Below, piece by piece: positions 25,379 through 35,489 of a stretch of DNA of 64,000 bases. Location: NCBI GenBank assembly GCA_027257055.1, contig JAPVLO010000182.1, forward strand, positions 1,984,001 through 2,048,000, written 5' to 3'. The notes beneath the pieces were generated by a model that was not told where the DNA came from, searched no databases, and saw nothing but the letters and a program-made list of their open reading frames with translations. The stretch is from Cephalopachus bancanus. Taxonomy: Eukaryota > Chordata > Mammalia > Primates > Tarsiidae. Numbering within the stretch: the stretch's first letter is position 1; the number at the start of each line of letters is the position of its first letter. A program made the position numbers and the translations under genes.

Positions 25379-25905
25379 ATGATTAGATATGTATTCGAAC
25401 TGCAATTTTTGAGATGCACTTTTAAAAGTCTACTCTTAAGAATGAGTCTGGCTCAAGAACAGTAAGAAAAATCACCTGCATAAGGACTGCAATCCAATGG
25501 ATGCCGTTGCCTTTTCCAAATACTGACTTTCTCTTCCCTAAACCCAGCAGGCGCTTTTCAGTTTTTCTCACCTGAGGTCTTGGTAAAATTCAAAGCTGCT
25601 GGTCACTTCCTCATTCTGGAAAGACATTAATCCTGTCCTTAGGCTTAGTTGGCCCACCTCATTGCTCACAGATTCATTTCTTTCTCACAGCCACAGTCTC
25701 CTAAAGGCTCAGCTCTAGGTGCCACTCCTCTGCTCACTGGGTGGTCTCCCTGGGCAAACGCATCCATATTTAGCTTTAATTGCTATGAATATGCAGATGA
25801 TTCGCCCATGTCTATACCTGCCTTGAGCACCAGGCCCGCACATCCAATTGCCTGCTTTGCACGTTTGGATGTCTCAGGAACACACACACTGAACGTGTCT
25901 AAAAC
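25379..25905. other. Single-copy intergenic sequence
   Basis: The open frame at 25649-25963 (+) is partly in the next Alu and has no recognisable domain. Text at 25500-25900 resembles an old L2 or LTR fragment, but not enough to call. Confidence 0.35.
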
Positions 25906-25915
25906 GGAAGCCCTA

Positions 25916-26224
25916 GCCGGGCCCGGTGGCTCCGCCTGTCACCCCGCGCCTTTGGGAGGCTGAGATGAGTGGATGGCCTGAGCCCCAGGGTTCGAGACCC
26001 GCCTGGGCAGCGAGACCTCATCTCTACAATCAGTCAAAAACTAGCCGGGCGCGGTAGCGCATGCCTGTAATTCCCGCTACTGGGAAGGCTGAGGCGGAAG
26101 GATCGCCGGAGCCCAGCGGGTCGAGGCTGCGGTGGCCGGGAGCGGCCACGCACTCCAGTCTGGGTGACAGAGTGAGACTCCAACTCAAAAGTAAATAAGT
26201 AAATAAATAATAAAGAAATAGAAT
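25916..26224 (+). mobile_element. Young lineage-specific Alu, very CpG-rich, (AAAT)n tail
   Basis: GCCGGGCCCGGTGGCTCCGC start, CTCCAACTC end and a tail of AAAT/AAGT units. A 10-bp target duplication GGAAGCCCTA is at 25906-25915 and 26225-26234. CpG sites are mostly intact. Confidence 0.94.
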
Positions 26225-26234
26225 GGAAGCCCTA

Positions 26235-27474
26235 ACTTTCTTACCTGTTCATTTCAGACAACCTTCTTCTTCTAGTATTCCCATCCCTATAAATGACAAC
26301 ACCAGTCAACTGTGAAACAAAATTTTACTTAATCAGACAAATATTTTCATACAGAGAGATGAATATAGCATAAGATAGTACATTTGAAGGGAAGAAGAAA
26401 CCTAAGAAAGAACATCTAATATTTATTAGGTAAACAAATGATCTATGAATTTGAAATAAAAGAGAAAATGAAGCAGCTTGGTCCTACTGAATGACACCCT
26501 CTTCTCAGTCAGTGGGGCACTATGGTCTACTATAGCCTTTGACTGGGGTTCCTTCAACAACAGAACATTACACAAAAATTGCATGCCAGCAAAAGCAAAA
26601 TAAATTCCTGGAAACAGGAATTGATATACATGATAAGATTAAAAAAAATTAAGTATGCATAGCTGCAAATAACATTTACAAGATCATAGTCAGAGACAAG
26701 TGTTTTTGGAAGTCATTTGGGCATCTTCCTAGTGGTGTCCTGCATTTTGTTGACGAAGGGTGAGGGCCAGGCTAGGAATGGAAATGAGATAAATTAACGA
26801 AGGAGGAGTAAGGAAAGTTGTGAACACCACTCTTTATCTAAGCCTCATATATGGTGCTACCAGCTCCTCGAAGCCCCATTACCGTTTATCCCTTCTTTCC
26901 AAGATTGCTCCATGATCTGTTATGGTATGATTCGTCGCAGTCTGTTAGATTGAAGTAGAGTCACCTCAACCAAAGCTTTGGGCCTTCTAAAAGAAAGGCA
27001 TTATTTAACATAGCACAGATTTATAAGGGATAGACATCTGATAAAACATTAGGAAATCAAACGTTTAGCTAAGCATTTAGAGAAATGAATTACCATGAGT
27101 TATGGATTTTGAAATGGTTCCCTAAGGATTTAGGGCAAATCCCTTCACCGAAGATATTAAAATTAGACTTAAAAAAAATTTTGAGTGAGAGAACGCTTGA
27201 GTAAAAACTCCCACACTAACAAATATGAAACAGATGATTTTTTAGCTTTGTCTATTTTTAATATGCACAAACGCTATTTTTCAGATTCATTAAAAATAGA
27301 TTTGGTATTCTAAACTCTCCTGCCACCAATAACATAAAAATTAAATCAACAATACTTAATTAGGGTTCCAGAGACTTACAGATAGATGACAAGATATTCA
27401 AGGCCAAACTGTACACTCCAAATATTGCTTTTATCACTGACAGAAACGGAGGGCTCTTAGGGAAGTTCTTCTTT
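26235..27474. other. Single-copy AT-rich intergenic sequence
   Basis: No repeat or exon recognised over about 1.2 kb. Confidence 0.4.
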
Positions 27475-27488
27475 AGAAAGTGATCTAC

Positions 27489-27778
27489 GAGCCGGGCTCG
27501 GTGGCTCAGCCTGTAATCCCGCGCCTTTGGGAGGCTGAGGTGAGTGGATTGCCTGAGCCCGCGGGTTCGAGACCCGCCTGGGCAGCGAGACCTCATCTCT
27601 ACAATAAATCAAAAAATCAGCCGGGCGTGGTAGCGCATGCCTGTAATTCCGGCTACTCGGAAGGCTGAGGCGGAAGGATCGCCGGAGCCCAGCAGGCGAG
27701 GCTGCGGTGGCCGGGAGCGGCCACTTCACTCCAGTCTGGGTGACAGAGTGAGACGCCAACTCAAAAAAAAAAAAAAAA
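27489..27778 (+). mobile_element. Young lineage-specific Alu, near-consensus
   Basis: Complete dimer with A-tail and a perfect 14-bp target duplication AGAAAGTGATCTAC (27475-27488 and 27779-27792). Nearly all CpGs are intact, and the B-box reads GGTTCGAGACC. It is a good stand-in for the family consensus. Confidence 0.96.
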
Positions 27779-27859
27779 AGAAAGTGATCTACTTCCAGGC
27801 TCCCCAGAATTCACTTAGGATTGCAGACTGCAAGCAGTGCAGCTGATTTTAATTGCCAT

Positions 27860-28335
27860 GATGATGCATAGGGAGAGATGTGATATCTGGAGTAACTGGC
27901 TTCCAAACAATGAGGGGCTTTAAAGATTAAAGTCAACACTTTAAACGGCACTCAAAACTGAATAGGAAGCTAATGTTGGCCATAGAATGCAGGTGTAATC
28001 TTCTCCATATGTTTTGGAACGTCTAGCTAAACGGGACCTAGCCCTCTGCATCACATACAATAAAAACCTAAAGACAGTGCATTGTAGCACTCTATTTGGA
28101 AGGTTAGAAATGCAGAGATCAGGGTGTGAACAAGAAATACATATAATGAAAGGTGTTCTTAAACACAGGATACCAACCAGAGAAATCAGTAAGCATCCGT
28201 GAGGACTTCTTAACGAAAGGCAAGAAAGTTGCTACAGCTAAAAGGATTTTTGAATACCTGGAATCTGGGCCTAGGAGTAAGTTGGCCCATAGGTCCTGAT
28301 GTGACCTGACAACAGTGGCAGTACTAGATGCATCA
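27860..28335 (+). repeat. Ancient mammalian interspersed repeat, family unassigned
   Basis: AATGAGGGGCTTTAAAGATTAA, then AGGAAGCTAATG, then GGTCCTGATG-type text, parallels a long ancient mammalian repeat recognisable by GAGGTCTGG/AATGGGGAGCC wording. A second stretch from the same repeat type may be at 63030-63980. Confidence 0.35.
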
Positions 28336-29530
28336 ATAGCTGGCTAGACCTTTTCAGATATGAAAGAAAAATGCAGCTGGCTTCACACCAGAGTAAGAGT
28401 GAATTATAAGATCAAAGTGTAGCATGTGAAGAAACAGCTTATTCAGTAACCAAAGTCTAAAGAAACAGTGCATCCCTAAAAGTGGTTCTTAACATACCAA
28501 ATGCAAAATCATACTGGAAAAATTAAATCAAATAAACTGGGAAAACCCTGCCAATGTGAAAGAAAATTTTCCAAATAGTATAGGTTTGTTTTAGCCACTG
28601 ACATATGGGAAAATTTATGTAGTAAAGTATATGCTTATAAAGTTTCAACTTATATTTAGTGGGGGAAACAATTTATTATACCAAAAAAAGCATAAATGTA
28701 TGACAGATGGTAATGCTTTTTTTCTGTTCTTGGCAGGGCCCATTTTTGGCTGAATGGCTTTTGCTTCTTCAAACTATGAACATTGTCATTCACACCTATT
28801 TTCTGAAATTAGACAGACCAATTCTATGATGAAACCCTCTACAAATTTGGTTACTGTATAATGTCTTCCCATTTTGTATCATAAATTATCTAGAGTACCA
28901 CTTTCTCTAGAATAATGAAAAAGGCCAAACTGGGCAAAAGGAAGTCTGCAATAAAACCTTTATTTTAAATTCCTTAAATCAACTTTGGAAAACCTTCTAT
29001 ATTTAAATGTATTCTGGTAGGACTTCACAAAGAAAACTGTAAAATATTACACTAGAAATACATTACTCCATCCTAAGATTTTTATTATTGACCTTTAAAA
29101 TATTGAATTCCTTTAAATCACTTGCAAAATTATAATTTATGTATATAGATGGCTAGGCAATGGATCATGTTGGTTTGTCTTCTGAAAAACAGGCAAAAAT
29201 TTTCATATGTATGTGACATAAGAAGACTAGTTTGTTGTATTACTCTATTATACAAACCACTTGTCTTAAGTAAGAAATTTTTTTCCTGGATAAAGAAATG
29301 GGGAAAAAATGTACTGTATATGTAGATGGAAAGCACAGTAAAGGGTGAGATCGAGATCATATGGGCAATACTAGACGCAGTCTCTCCACGGGCAGGGATC
29401 AGATTTTCATGCCTCTCACAGTGGCCAGCATTGTGTACGGCCCTCCTTGAAAGTACCAAGGTTGTTCTCAAGCAATTTCAGAGATTAGATTTATTAAAAG
29501 CTGGTTCTCAGATGAAAATGATCAAAAATG
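28336..29530. other. Single-copy AT-rich stretch, possible conserved non-coding DNA
   Basis: About 1.2 kb free of recognisable repeats, with no long open frame other than short AT-rich frames. It is the longest repeat-free run near the SPAG17 promoter on the upstream side. No function can be read from sequence. Confidence 0.4.
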
Positions 29531-29860
29531 TTAGGGCAGTTAGGGTAACCCTAGGTGCTACAGAAAATCCCAATATTTCAGCAGCTTAAAAAAATAAAAG
29601 TTTATTTCTCATCTACTTAGTAATGCCAAGCAAATGCCTTTGGCGGGGGAAGTAGGGTGATGCTCAGAGGAAAGGGAGAACTGTGCCATCGCAATCGTTC
29701 AGAGGTTCAAGGTTTTCAGTGTCACGCCAATATCTGAGGGGAAGCGCATGAACAAATCCCTGGAGAGAGAGTTTTCAGGGCCAGGCTTGGCTAAAACTCA
29801 GTCACATGTTCGCATCTGAGGATAAGGAAGACTGACAAATGTTATCTGACTCTCATAGTA
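29531..29860 (+). repeat. MER-type repeat relic
   Basis: GCTACAGAAAATCCCAATATTTCAGCAGCTTAAA…AAAGTTTATTTCTC is the wording of a common old mammalian DNA-transposon or LTR relic. Family not assigned. Confidence 0.5.
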
Positions 29861-30737
29861 GGAGAAAAGAAAATAAAATGTTTGATGAACAGCTAGGCAG
29901 ACAGTTTTTGCCACAATAAATATCACAAATATTCTGTTGCTGCCAAAATTGGGTTTGGACAGCTGTCACTTGTAAGAAATAGCTAGTGACACTTTCTCTG
30001 GGGCTTAAAAATATCATTTTTACTTTTTTTAGTCCTTATTCTATTCTTTCTGTTTTGTGTCTTTTTCTTATTTGAAACCTATTTTGTTAATCGTCTGCTA
30101 GTGATTGGGCTGAGCTATCTGCAGATAATGTTTTATTTAGAAGTGTGCATTCACATTGAAGAAAAAAGAAAATCAGTAACGACATAGCATGACATGCATA
30201 AACATCTAGTTAACTTTTTTTGTAAAACATACTGGAATGCCAAGAAACTTTTAACTACCTTTCTAATAAAAAAATAAGACTTCCCTCCCTCCCAAATGAT
30301 TTAAAACTATGGGAAGAATCTGATAAATATTCAAAATAGCATAATCAATGATTGTTTAGTTTTTTTTTTTTTGGTCTGTAAGATATTCACTTTTATTTTC
30401 AAACCATAATACAATTTTCATCTTACAATGCTAAGAAAATTTTGGTGCAGAACACAATTCTGGAGAAAATGCTATAAAAATTAATCAATGGCAGCCTCAG
30501 TGGTTGCTATAGAGGCCCTTGGGAAAATCCTTTTCTGGCATTCCCTCTGGCATCATCATCCATTAGTTATTTTATTCTTATGACAAGAAAAGGGACTTCC
30601 CGATGTGAACTGTGACTAGGCTACATAGGTCTATTCCCAGAAGATAAATTATACTTATTGCAGTGAGAAAGAAAATCTTGTATTTGTCGGTACAATTTCT
30701 GTGAAAGACTGTTTCTAGAAATATATTTTTCTTGATT
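29861..30737. other. Single-copy intergenic sequence
   Basis: Nothing recognised apart from a T-run at about 30360. Confidence 0.4.
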
Positions 30738-31040
30738 ACAGAGGTTCCTCAGTATCTGCAGAGGATTGGTTCCAGGACACAGCCCGCACCCAATTCAGAA
30801 TCCCCGGATGTTCAAGTCCCTTATTAAAATGGTATATTATTTGTGTATAACCTAAGCAGATCCTCTCCTACACTTTAAATCATCTCTAGATTACTTGTAA
30901 TAACCTAATGCAATGTAAAAGTTGTAAAATAGTTGTTAGACTGTTTTTCATTTGTATTATATTTATTTCTAATATTTCCGATCTGTGATTGGTTTAATCC
31001 GAGGATGCAGAACTGTAGATATGGAAGGGTGAGCTGTATC
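30738..31040 (+). mobile_element. Tigger/MER2-like DNA-transposon relic
   Basis: CCTCAGTATCTGCAGAGGAT…GGTTCCAGGAC at the left and TCTGTGATTGGTTTAATCCGAGG…GATATGGAAGGGTGAGC at the right are the inverted end regions of a common non-autonomous pogo-type element. The interior has TTTAAATCATCTCTAGATTA. No transposase is present. Confidence 0.7.
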
Positions 31041-31063
31041 TGTGTTAAAGAATTCAGGTGTAA

Positions 31064-31285
31064 TCATTAATAAAACAAACAAAAACAGATGCTGGTGAGG
31101 ATGCGGAGAAAAAGGAACGCCTCTACACTGCTGGTGGGAATGCAAACTAGTGCAACCTCTTGGGACGACAGGAGTGGGAAACTGCCAGGGGAGGGAGGGT
31201 CACGCCGCATCCACAAGGGGACCTGCATAATGAACATTTGTACACCTAACCCTGAATTGTACCCCACATCTTTAAAAAAAAATTA
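31064..31285 (+). mobile_element. Short L1 insertion with an internal deletion
   Basis: Starts in ORF2 (ATTAATAAAACAAACAAAAA) and runs to GTGCAACCTCTTGG. It then jumps about 390 bp relative to the copy at 38073-38707, to GTGGGAAACTGCCAGGGG, and ends with the private L1 3' end and A-tail. Flanks AAAGAATTCAGGTGTAA (about 31047-31063) and AAAGAATTCGAGTGTAA (about 31286-31302) form the target duplication. Confidence 0.88.
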
Positions 31286-31302
31286 AAAGAATTCGAGTGT
31301 AA

Positions 31303-32399
31303 GAAGAAACCCTCCTTCGTTGGTCCACATTATGAGCACAAGTTGAAAAGAAGCATCTATTTAAACTGCCTCCCCAAAGGAAGATTCTAAGTGACTGAAT
31401 ACCACTAGCCCCACCTTCCAATTTCTTCCTCAAATAAAGCAGTTAGAATAGAAGGGTCAGAACATCTTCCTCTCATAGAAGGTCACCCAGACTTCAGGTT
31501 GGTGCTGAATGAAGGGAAGCTGCTAGTCACTTGATCACCTCAGTTATCCCCAGTCCATTGGGACCATTGAAGCACCTCTAGGTAAAGTGCAGGGCCAGAT
31601 AGGATAGTTAAGCCCTGGTCAGCACTGCATTTTATACAGGCCAAAGGCTTTTGGTTGGGCTATACCCATGAGTGTCCACTGCAATAAAAAACTAAAGTAA
31701 ATCCAGCTCCCAAGGGGGTGTCTCTCATTTTGGCAGGCCTAAAATAGTCGTGCAGAGGTTATGCACACCTGATCTGGGACTCAGATGTAACCCTGGAATC
31801 TAATCCTGGCACTGTCAGTCACGGGGATTGGGACAAGGATTGAGATAAAGGAGGACTTGGAATAGGTTGTCGTAAGAATTAAATGAAATAATTATGCACA
31901 ACATCTCACCAGTGCTCAAGAAACAATAGTGTTTATCACTATCATTATTTGAGAAAATTTGTCCAACGAGGATATCTTAGAGCTTGATGAGCGCAGGGTG
32001 GGAGAAAGGGAGAAAAGAAAGATTTTGCTTACCAGTAGAAGATAGTTTAGAGAGGAACTGGAGCCGATTGGGCGGAGAAGTACATTAATCACATCTACAA
32101 TTAGATAAGAGGTCCCCTGGAAGAGTGACTGGACTTGTTGAGCCAGACACCTCCCAGCCCCCTTTCCACTTTCTCCCCTCCCAGAACTAAGACCAGAGCA
32201 GAGGGTGGAGGTCGAGGGGAGACTTGGCTTCTTCATGTGGGAAACGATTCGGGCAGATTGATTGGAGCTGTTGAAAAACGGCGTGAGCGGCCTCCTGGGG
32301 GGTCAGTGCTCCATTCCAAGTGATTCGGGACGCGAGGACATCTTGGGAGAGAAGTCCCGGACGGGAGTCCAGGGGGGCTTTATGTACTTTATTGTCTTT
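31303..32399. other. Upstream region of SPAG17
   Basis: Single-copy with a MIR-like relic at about 31780-31930 (CTGATCTGGGACTCAG … GTAAGAATTAAATGAAATAA). No exon is supported on either strand. Confidence 0.4.
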
Positions 32400-32460
32400 T
32401 TTTCGTTTCTAGACAACGTCTCGAACCCGAGAGGCTCTCAGAAGCAGCAGAGGGCCCGAG

Positions 32461-32480
32461 TGAGTCACACCACGTGCGCA
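32461..32480 (+). promoter_or_regulatory. AP-1-like TGAGTCA, E-box CACGTG and TGCGCA cluster
   Basis: Three known transcription-factor words in 20 bp at the upstream edge of the CpG island. Motif match only. Confidence 0.4.
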
Positions 32481-32540
32481 GCGTCCCGGCCGGAAAACCC
32501 CTGAAACGGGACGCCCGCGCCGCCCGGCCCGCCGCGCTGC

Positions 32541-32554
32541 GTTGCTATGGCGAC
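32541..32554 (+). promoter_or_regulatory. RFX X-box motif 1
   Basis: GTTGCTATGGCGAC matches 12 of 14 bases of the palindromic RFX site GTTGCCATGGCAAC. RFX2/RFX3 are known activators of ciliary genes. It is 150 bp upstream of the SPAG17 start codon. Confidence 0.7.
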
Positions 32555-32616
32555 GGACGCGGGGCACCCGCGCGCTCGCTCCGGCTCGGGGCGGAGGCCG
32601 CGCGCGTTCGGGAACT

Positions 32617-32625
32617 GGGCGGGGC
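32617..32625 (+). promoter_or_regulatory. GC box (Sp1/KLF type)
   Basis: GGGCGGGGC between the two X-boxes, 79 bp before the start codon. Motif match only. Confidence 0.5.
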
Positions 32626-32629
32626 CGCG

Positions 32630-32643
32630 GTTGCCATGGCCGC
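32630..32643 (+). promoter_or_regulatory. RFX X-box motif 2
   Basis: GTTGCCATGGCCGC has a perfect left half and centre of the X-box palindrome (12 of 14). It lies 61 bp before the start codon. The CCATGG core also supplies an upstream ATG in good context. Confidence 0.7.
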
Positions 32644-32703
32644 GGGGACGCGGAGGCACGGCCCGAGGCCAGTCCCGCGGCCCAGGCGCCTCCCGCGCTC
32701 CGC

Positions 32704-32790
32704 ATGGCGCCCAAGAAAGAGAGAGGCGGGCCTGCGACTGCCACCTGGAAGACGTGGGAGCCCTCGCTGGTAGCTGCGCAATTCAACCAG
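32704..32790 (+). CDS. SPAG17: SPAG17, first coding exon (29 residues)
   Basis: SPAG17 is the mammalian relative of Chlamydomonas PF6, a large (about 2,200-residue in human) protein of the C1a projection of the axonemal central pair, needed for motility of 9+2 cilia and sperm flagella. The exon begins ATG GCG CCC AAG AAA and encodes a basic MAPKKERGG start, then TWEPSLVAAQFNQ, which matches from memory the human N-terminus (MAPKKEKGG …, then WEPSL-AAQFNQ). It ends in phase 0 at CAG followed by GTGAGT, where the open frame goes on only as GC-rich intronic text. The start codon has C at -3 and G at +4. The exon sits in a CpG island with two RFX X-boxes upstream, as expected for a ciliary gene. 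The rest of the gene lies downstream; no exon 2 is seen to 64 kb. Confidence 0.88.
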
Positions 32791-32796
32791 GTGAGT
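32791..32796 (+). other. Splice donor of SPAG17 exon 1
   Basis: CAG|GTGAGT, matching the consensus donor, directly after the Gln codon that ends the recognised N-terminal segment. Confidence 0.85.
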
Positions 32797-33130
32797 CTGG
32801 AGCCCCTTAAGCGCCCCCTCCCCGCCCCCCAAAGCCCCGCCAGACCCTCCCCGGCGACGCCCGCCCTCGGGGTCCCCCTTCTTCGGGGCGCCCAGCTGCC
32901 TCGGCCTGAGGGTCGCTCTCCCAGAAGGGCCCGGGGTCAGGAAGCCCTCGGTCAAGGAGCGAAACGCCCCCCCCCGTGAGTCGGTGATGTCCAAGGGTAG
33001 TGAGAGGGGCTTGGGGGTGGGGGGAGAGAAAAGGTGTCGCTCTGCCCGGACATCCCAGGCCCTTGGCAGGGGAGCCGTCCAGGCAGCACTCCACCACTGC
33101 TCTGGAGCTGTCTTCGCAAACTGTTCGCTC

Positions 33131-35489
33131 CGTCCTAACGCCTCCCAAAGGACGAGGATCTTGTCGAATCACCGGTGGCCTGGCCCACAGGAGGACTTCA
33201 ATAAATGCTGAGTGAAAACAGACGTGGAGTGCCTAGAATAACGACGTGTTTCGTACAAGATAGCAAAGGATGACTCTTAGGCCCTGATCCCACTCTATCA
33301 AAGTTTTGACAGACGTTCAAGGTTTTGGAGATCAGAGCAGGGAGGGATGGGCCGCCAGAGACAGGATTCCACAAAGGCGCCACGTACCCTGCAACCCACC
33401 AGCCACACACTTCAAAGTGCCAGGGATCCCGAACTCGACTAACTCCCCAACCCACACACCCCCACTCACCTTCAGTGAATGGGCAGCCCAATAGCTCTTG
33501 TCACTTGTGGCGGGAAATCCACTTCTACACTCAGCTGTTTCGAAGTCCAGCTGTGCATTTGGGAAGAGAAGGATTGTTTCTTGAAATCTCAGGCTGCCGT
33601 TGTGAACTAGTTTAAAAACAAGGGGGAAAAATACTCTTTTGGTTTTCATTTTGTATGTGTGTATGTGGTACTTCAAGGAAAAGTGGATCTAAACTCTCGT
33701 GCTGCCCTCATGAGAACATTGTTACCTATTTGTCTTTGTTTTCCACCATTATTGATTTTTCTATAAACGGTAATTCTATCTTATGTGGAAATTAGTCCTG
33801 ATGAAGAATTTCATGCAAGTAGTTAGGATTCTGCTGACGCTGTTGTGATGTCATGGAATTTCGGGACACTTCTATAACTTTCGTAATGAAGGATGTCAAC
33901 CCTGTAATCCCCAGTTACATTCTCAAATTCTCAACGATGTTTTTCGAAGCACTTTGTAAAAGCACCTCTCTTTTGCTTTTGTAAGTCGGCACTAGCCAAA
34001 ATAATTTTTTTCTCCATTTTCTTTGAGATTCTGTAGGCCAAGTTTGGGCTTGGAGTGAACGTTTCTGCTTGAATTATAAACTGCTGAGCAACGGAGTTTG
34101 ATGGAGGTGCTGACACTGCATCAGCTTTAATGTTGCAAATATGAAGCTATAATTTTCCTAGCCGAATGGAAAACCTAAAGGCACTATTTTTCCTATGACT
34201 TGAAAACCTGAAATAATATTCAGCTTTCTTGATCCTACTCAAACAATATAATTTCAATAAATCTTACGTATTAATGCAAAAATCTGAACTCAAAGGAATT
34301 TGAAGTTTTAACTACAAAGAGTAAACTCAGTTTTCTTCAGTTTGTTAGAATGCATGTTTTCTTCTTGCAGGGAGAAGACAACTACCCTCCACCTCCTCCC
34401 ATATTTTTTCTCAGTTTGATTTCATGTCTGATCCAGAAGGAAAATTCCCAGATTAACCCAGCAGTTCAATGCCCAGAGGCATGCTGTACCCACCAATATA
34501 ATAGATTCTGAATTTAGGTTACTCTAGATGTGTGAATTCCATATTCATAAATCTTAGCAAAGTGCTTTGCACACACTGTGTGCTCAAAAATATCATTGTT
34601 TTAGTTCCCAGTCAGATTCAGTTTCTTTCCATACAGTTGTTACTCATGTGTGGTTGAGTGTGTGTGCTAGCGTGTGTGTTGAGTGTACGTGTGTGTGTTG
34701 GGAGTGGAGAGAAGGAGGTCATTCCTTCAGTCTTAACTAAGTGAAGAATCAAAATCAAGTATTTTTGAACTCATGTCATGTCGGGCTGCACTAGACTTTA
34801 AAGAGAATAAACAAGTTCACAACTTGGTTTTATTTAATTTACCTTGTATCACTATCTCAGGCAGTCCTTTGAGGCTGAAATAATTGTTCATTTGTAGTAC
34901 ATTTTAGTTGGTTCTAAGACATAAAATGATAGCAAATAATACAAAACACTAAGTGATTCGATATAGACCAGAGGTCAGGAAGATGATTTAATATAGGCTG
35001 GGAAGGTCAGAAATTGCTTTGAAAAGTATTTGTCTTCAACTGGGCCCTCAGCAAAGGGTAGAATTTGAACAGGTAGAATGAAGGGATATGATTTTTGTAA
35101 GTAATGGGACACTCATGTGCCCTAAATAAATCTGAACCATTTAGGATGGAAGAAAAATATAAGTTAGACCACTTCTGAGTATACATTGCTCAAATTAATT
35201 CTGTCAATCAAATGGTCATTTGAACCATATGCCAAAATATTTAGCTTATTAATGTATGTGAAGTATCACACCTCAAACTGGATAATAAGAAAATATTTAG
35301 GTACATTGGCAATAATATTATAAAAATTCACTTTTGTGTTGGTGTGTATTTAACGTAGACTTCATGTTTGTAATCTCTAGCAGCATTGGAAAGTCAAAGA
35401 TGCTTTGGCATTATGTAAACTAAAATCTTTCCATGTAGTTGTCAAGGCAGTCTCTACTGGCCACAAAGAGCTGTTAACCTAAGCACTCA
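33131..35489. other. SPAG17 intron 1, proximal single-copy part
   Basis: An L2/MIR-like tail (ACTTCAATAAATGCTGAGTGAA) is at about 33190-33215 and a weak MIR at about 34450-34600. A GT-rich patch is at 34650-34700. The rest is unassigned. The open frames at 33198-33676 show no domain. Confidence 0.45.

Larger units (their letters stand above)
32400..33130 (+). promoter_or_regulatory. SPAG17: CpG island promoter of SPAG17
   Basis: GC-rich, CpG-dense block spanning the first coding exon, in clear contrast with the AT-rich surroundings. It is TATA-less as far as I can see. Upstream to downstream: TGAGTCA (AP-1-like, 32461) and CACGTG (E-box, 32471) beside TGCGCA, X-box 1 (32541), a GGGCGGGGC Sp1-type box (32617), X-box 2 (32630), then the start codon at 32704. 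No divergent gene is evident on the minus strand, although such islands are often bidirectional. Confidence 0.85.

Noticed and set aside
32542..32979. 145-codon + frame reading through the SPAG17 exon
   Set aside because: It begins at a non-ATG codon and runs past a consensus splice donor into low-complexity GC-rich text. Only 32704-32790 is supported as coding.
32545..32994. 149-codon minus-strand open frame across the CpG island
   Set aside because: Stop codons are rare in GC-rich DNA. The composition is Arg/Gly/Pro/Ala-rich with no motif, and the sense strand carries a supported SPAG17 exon.
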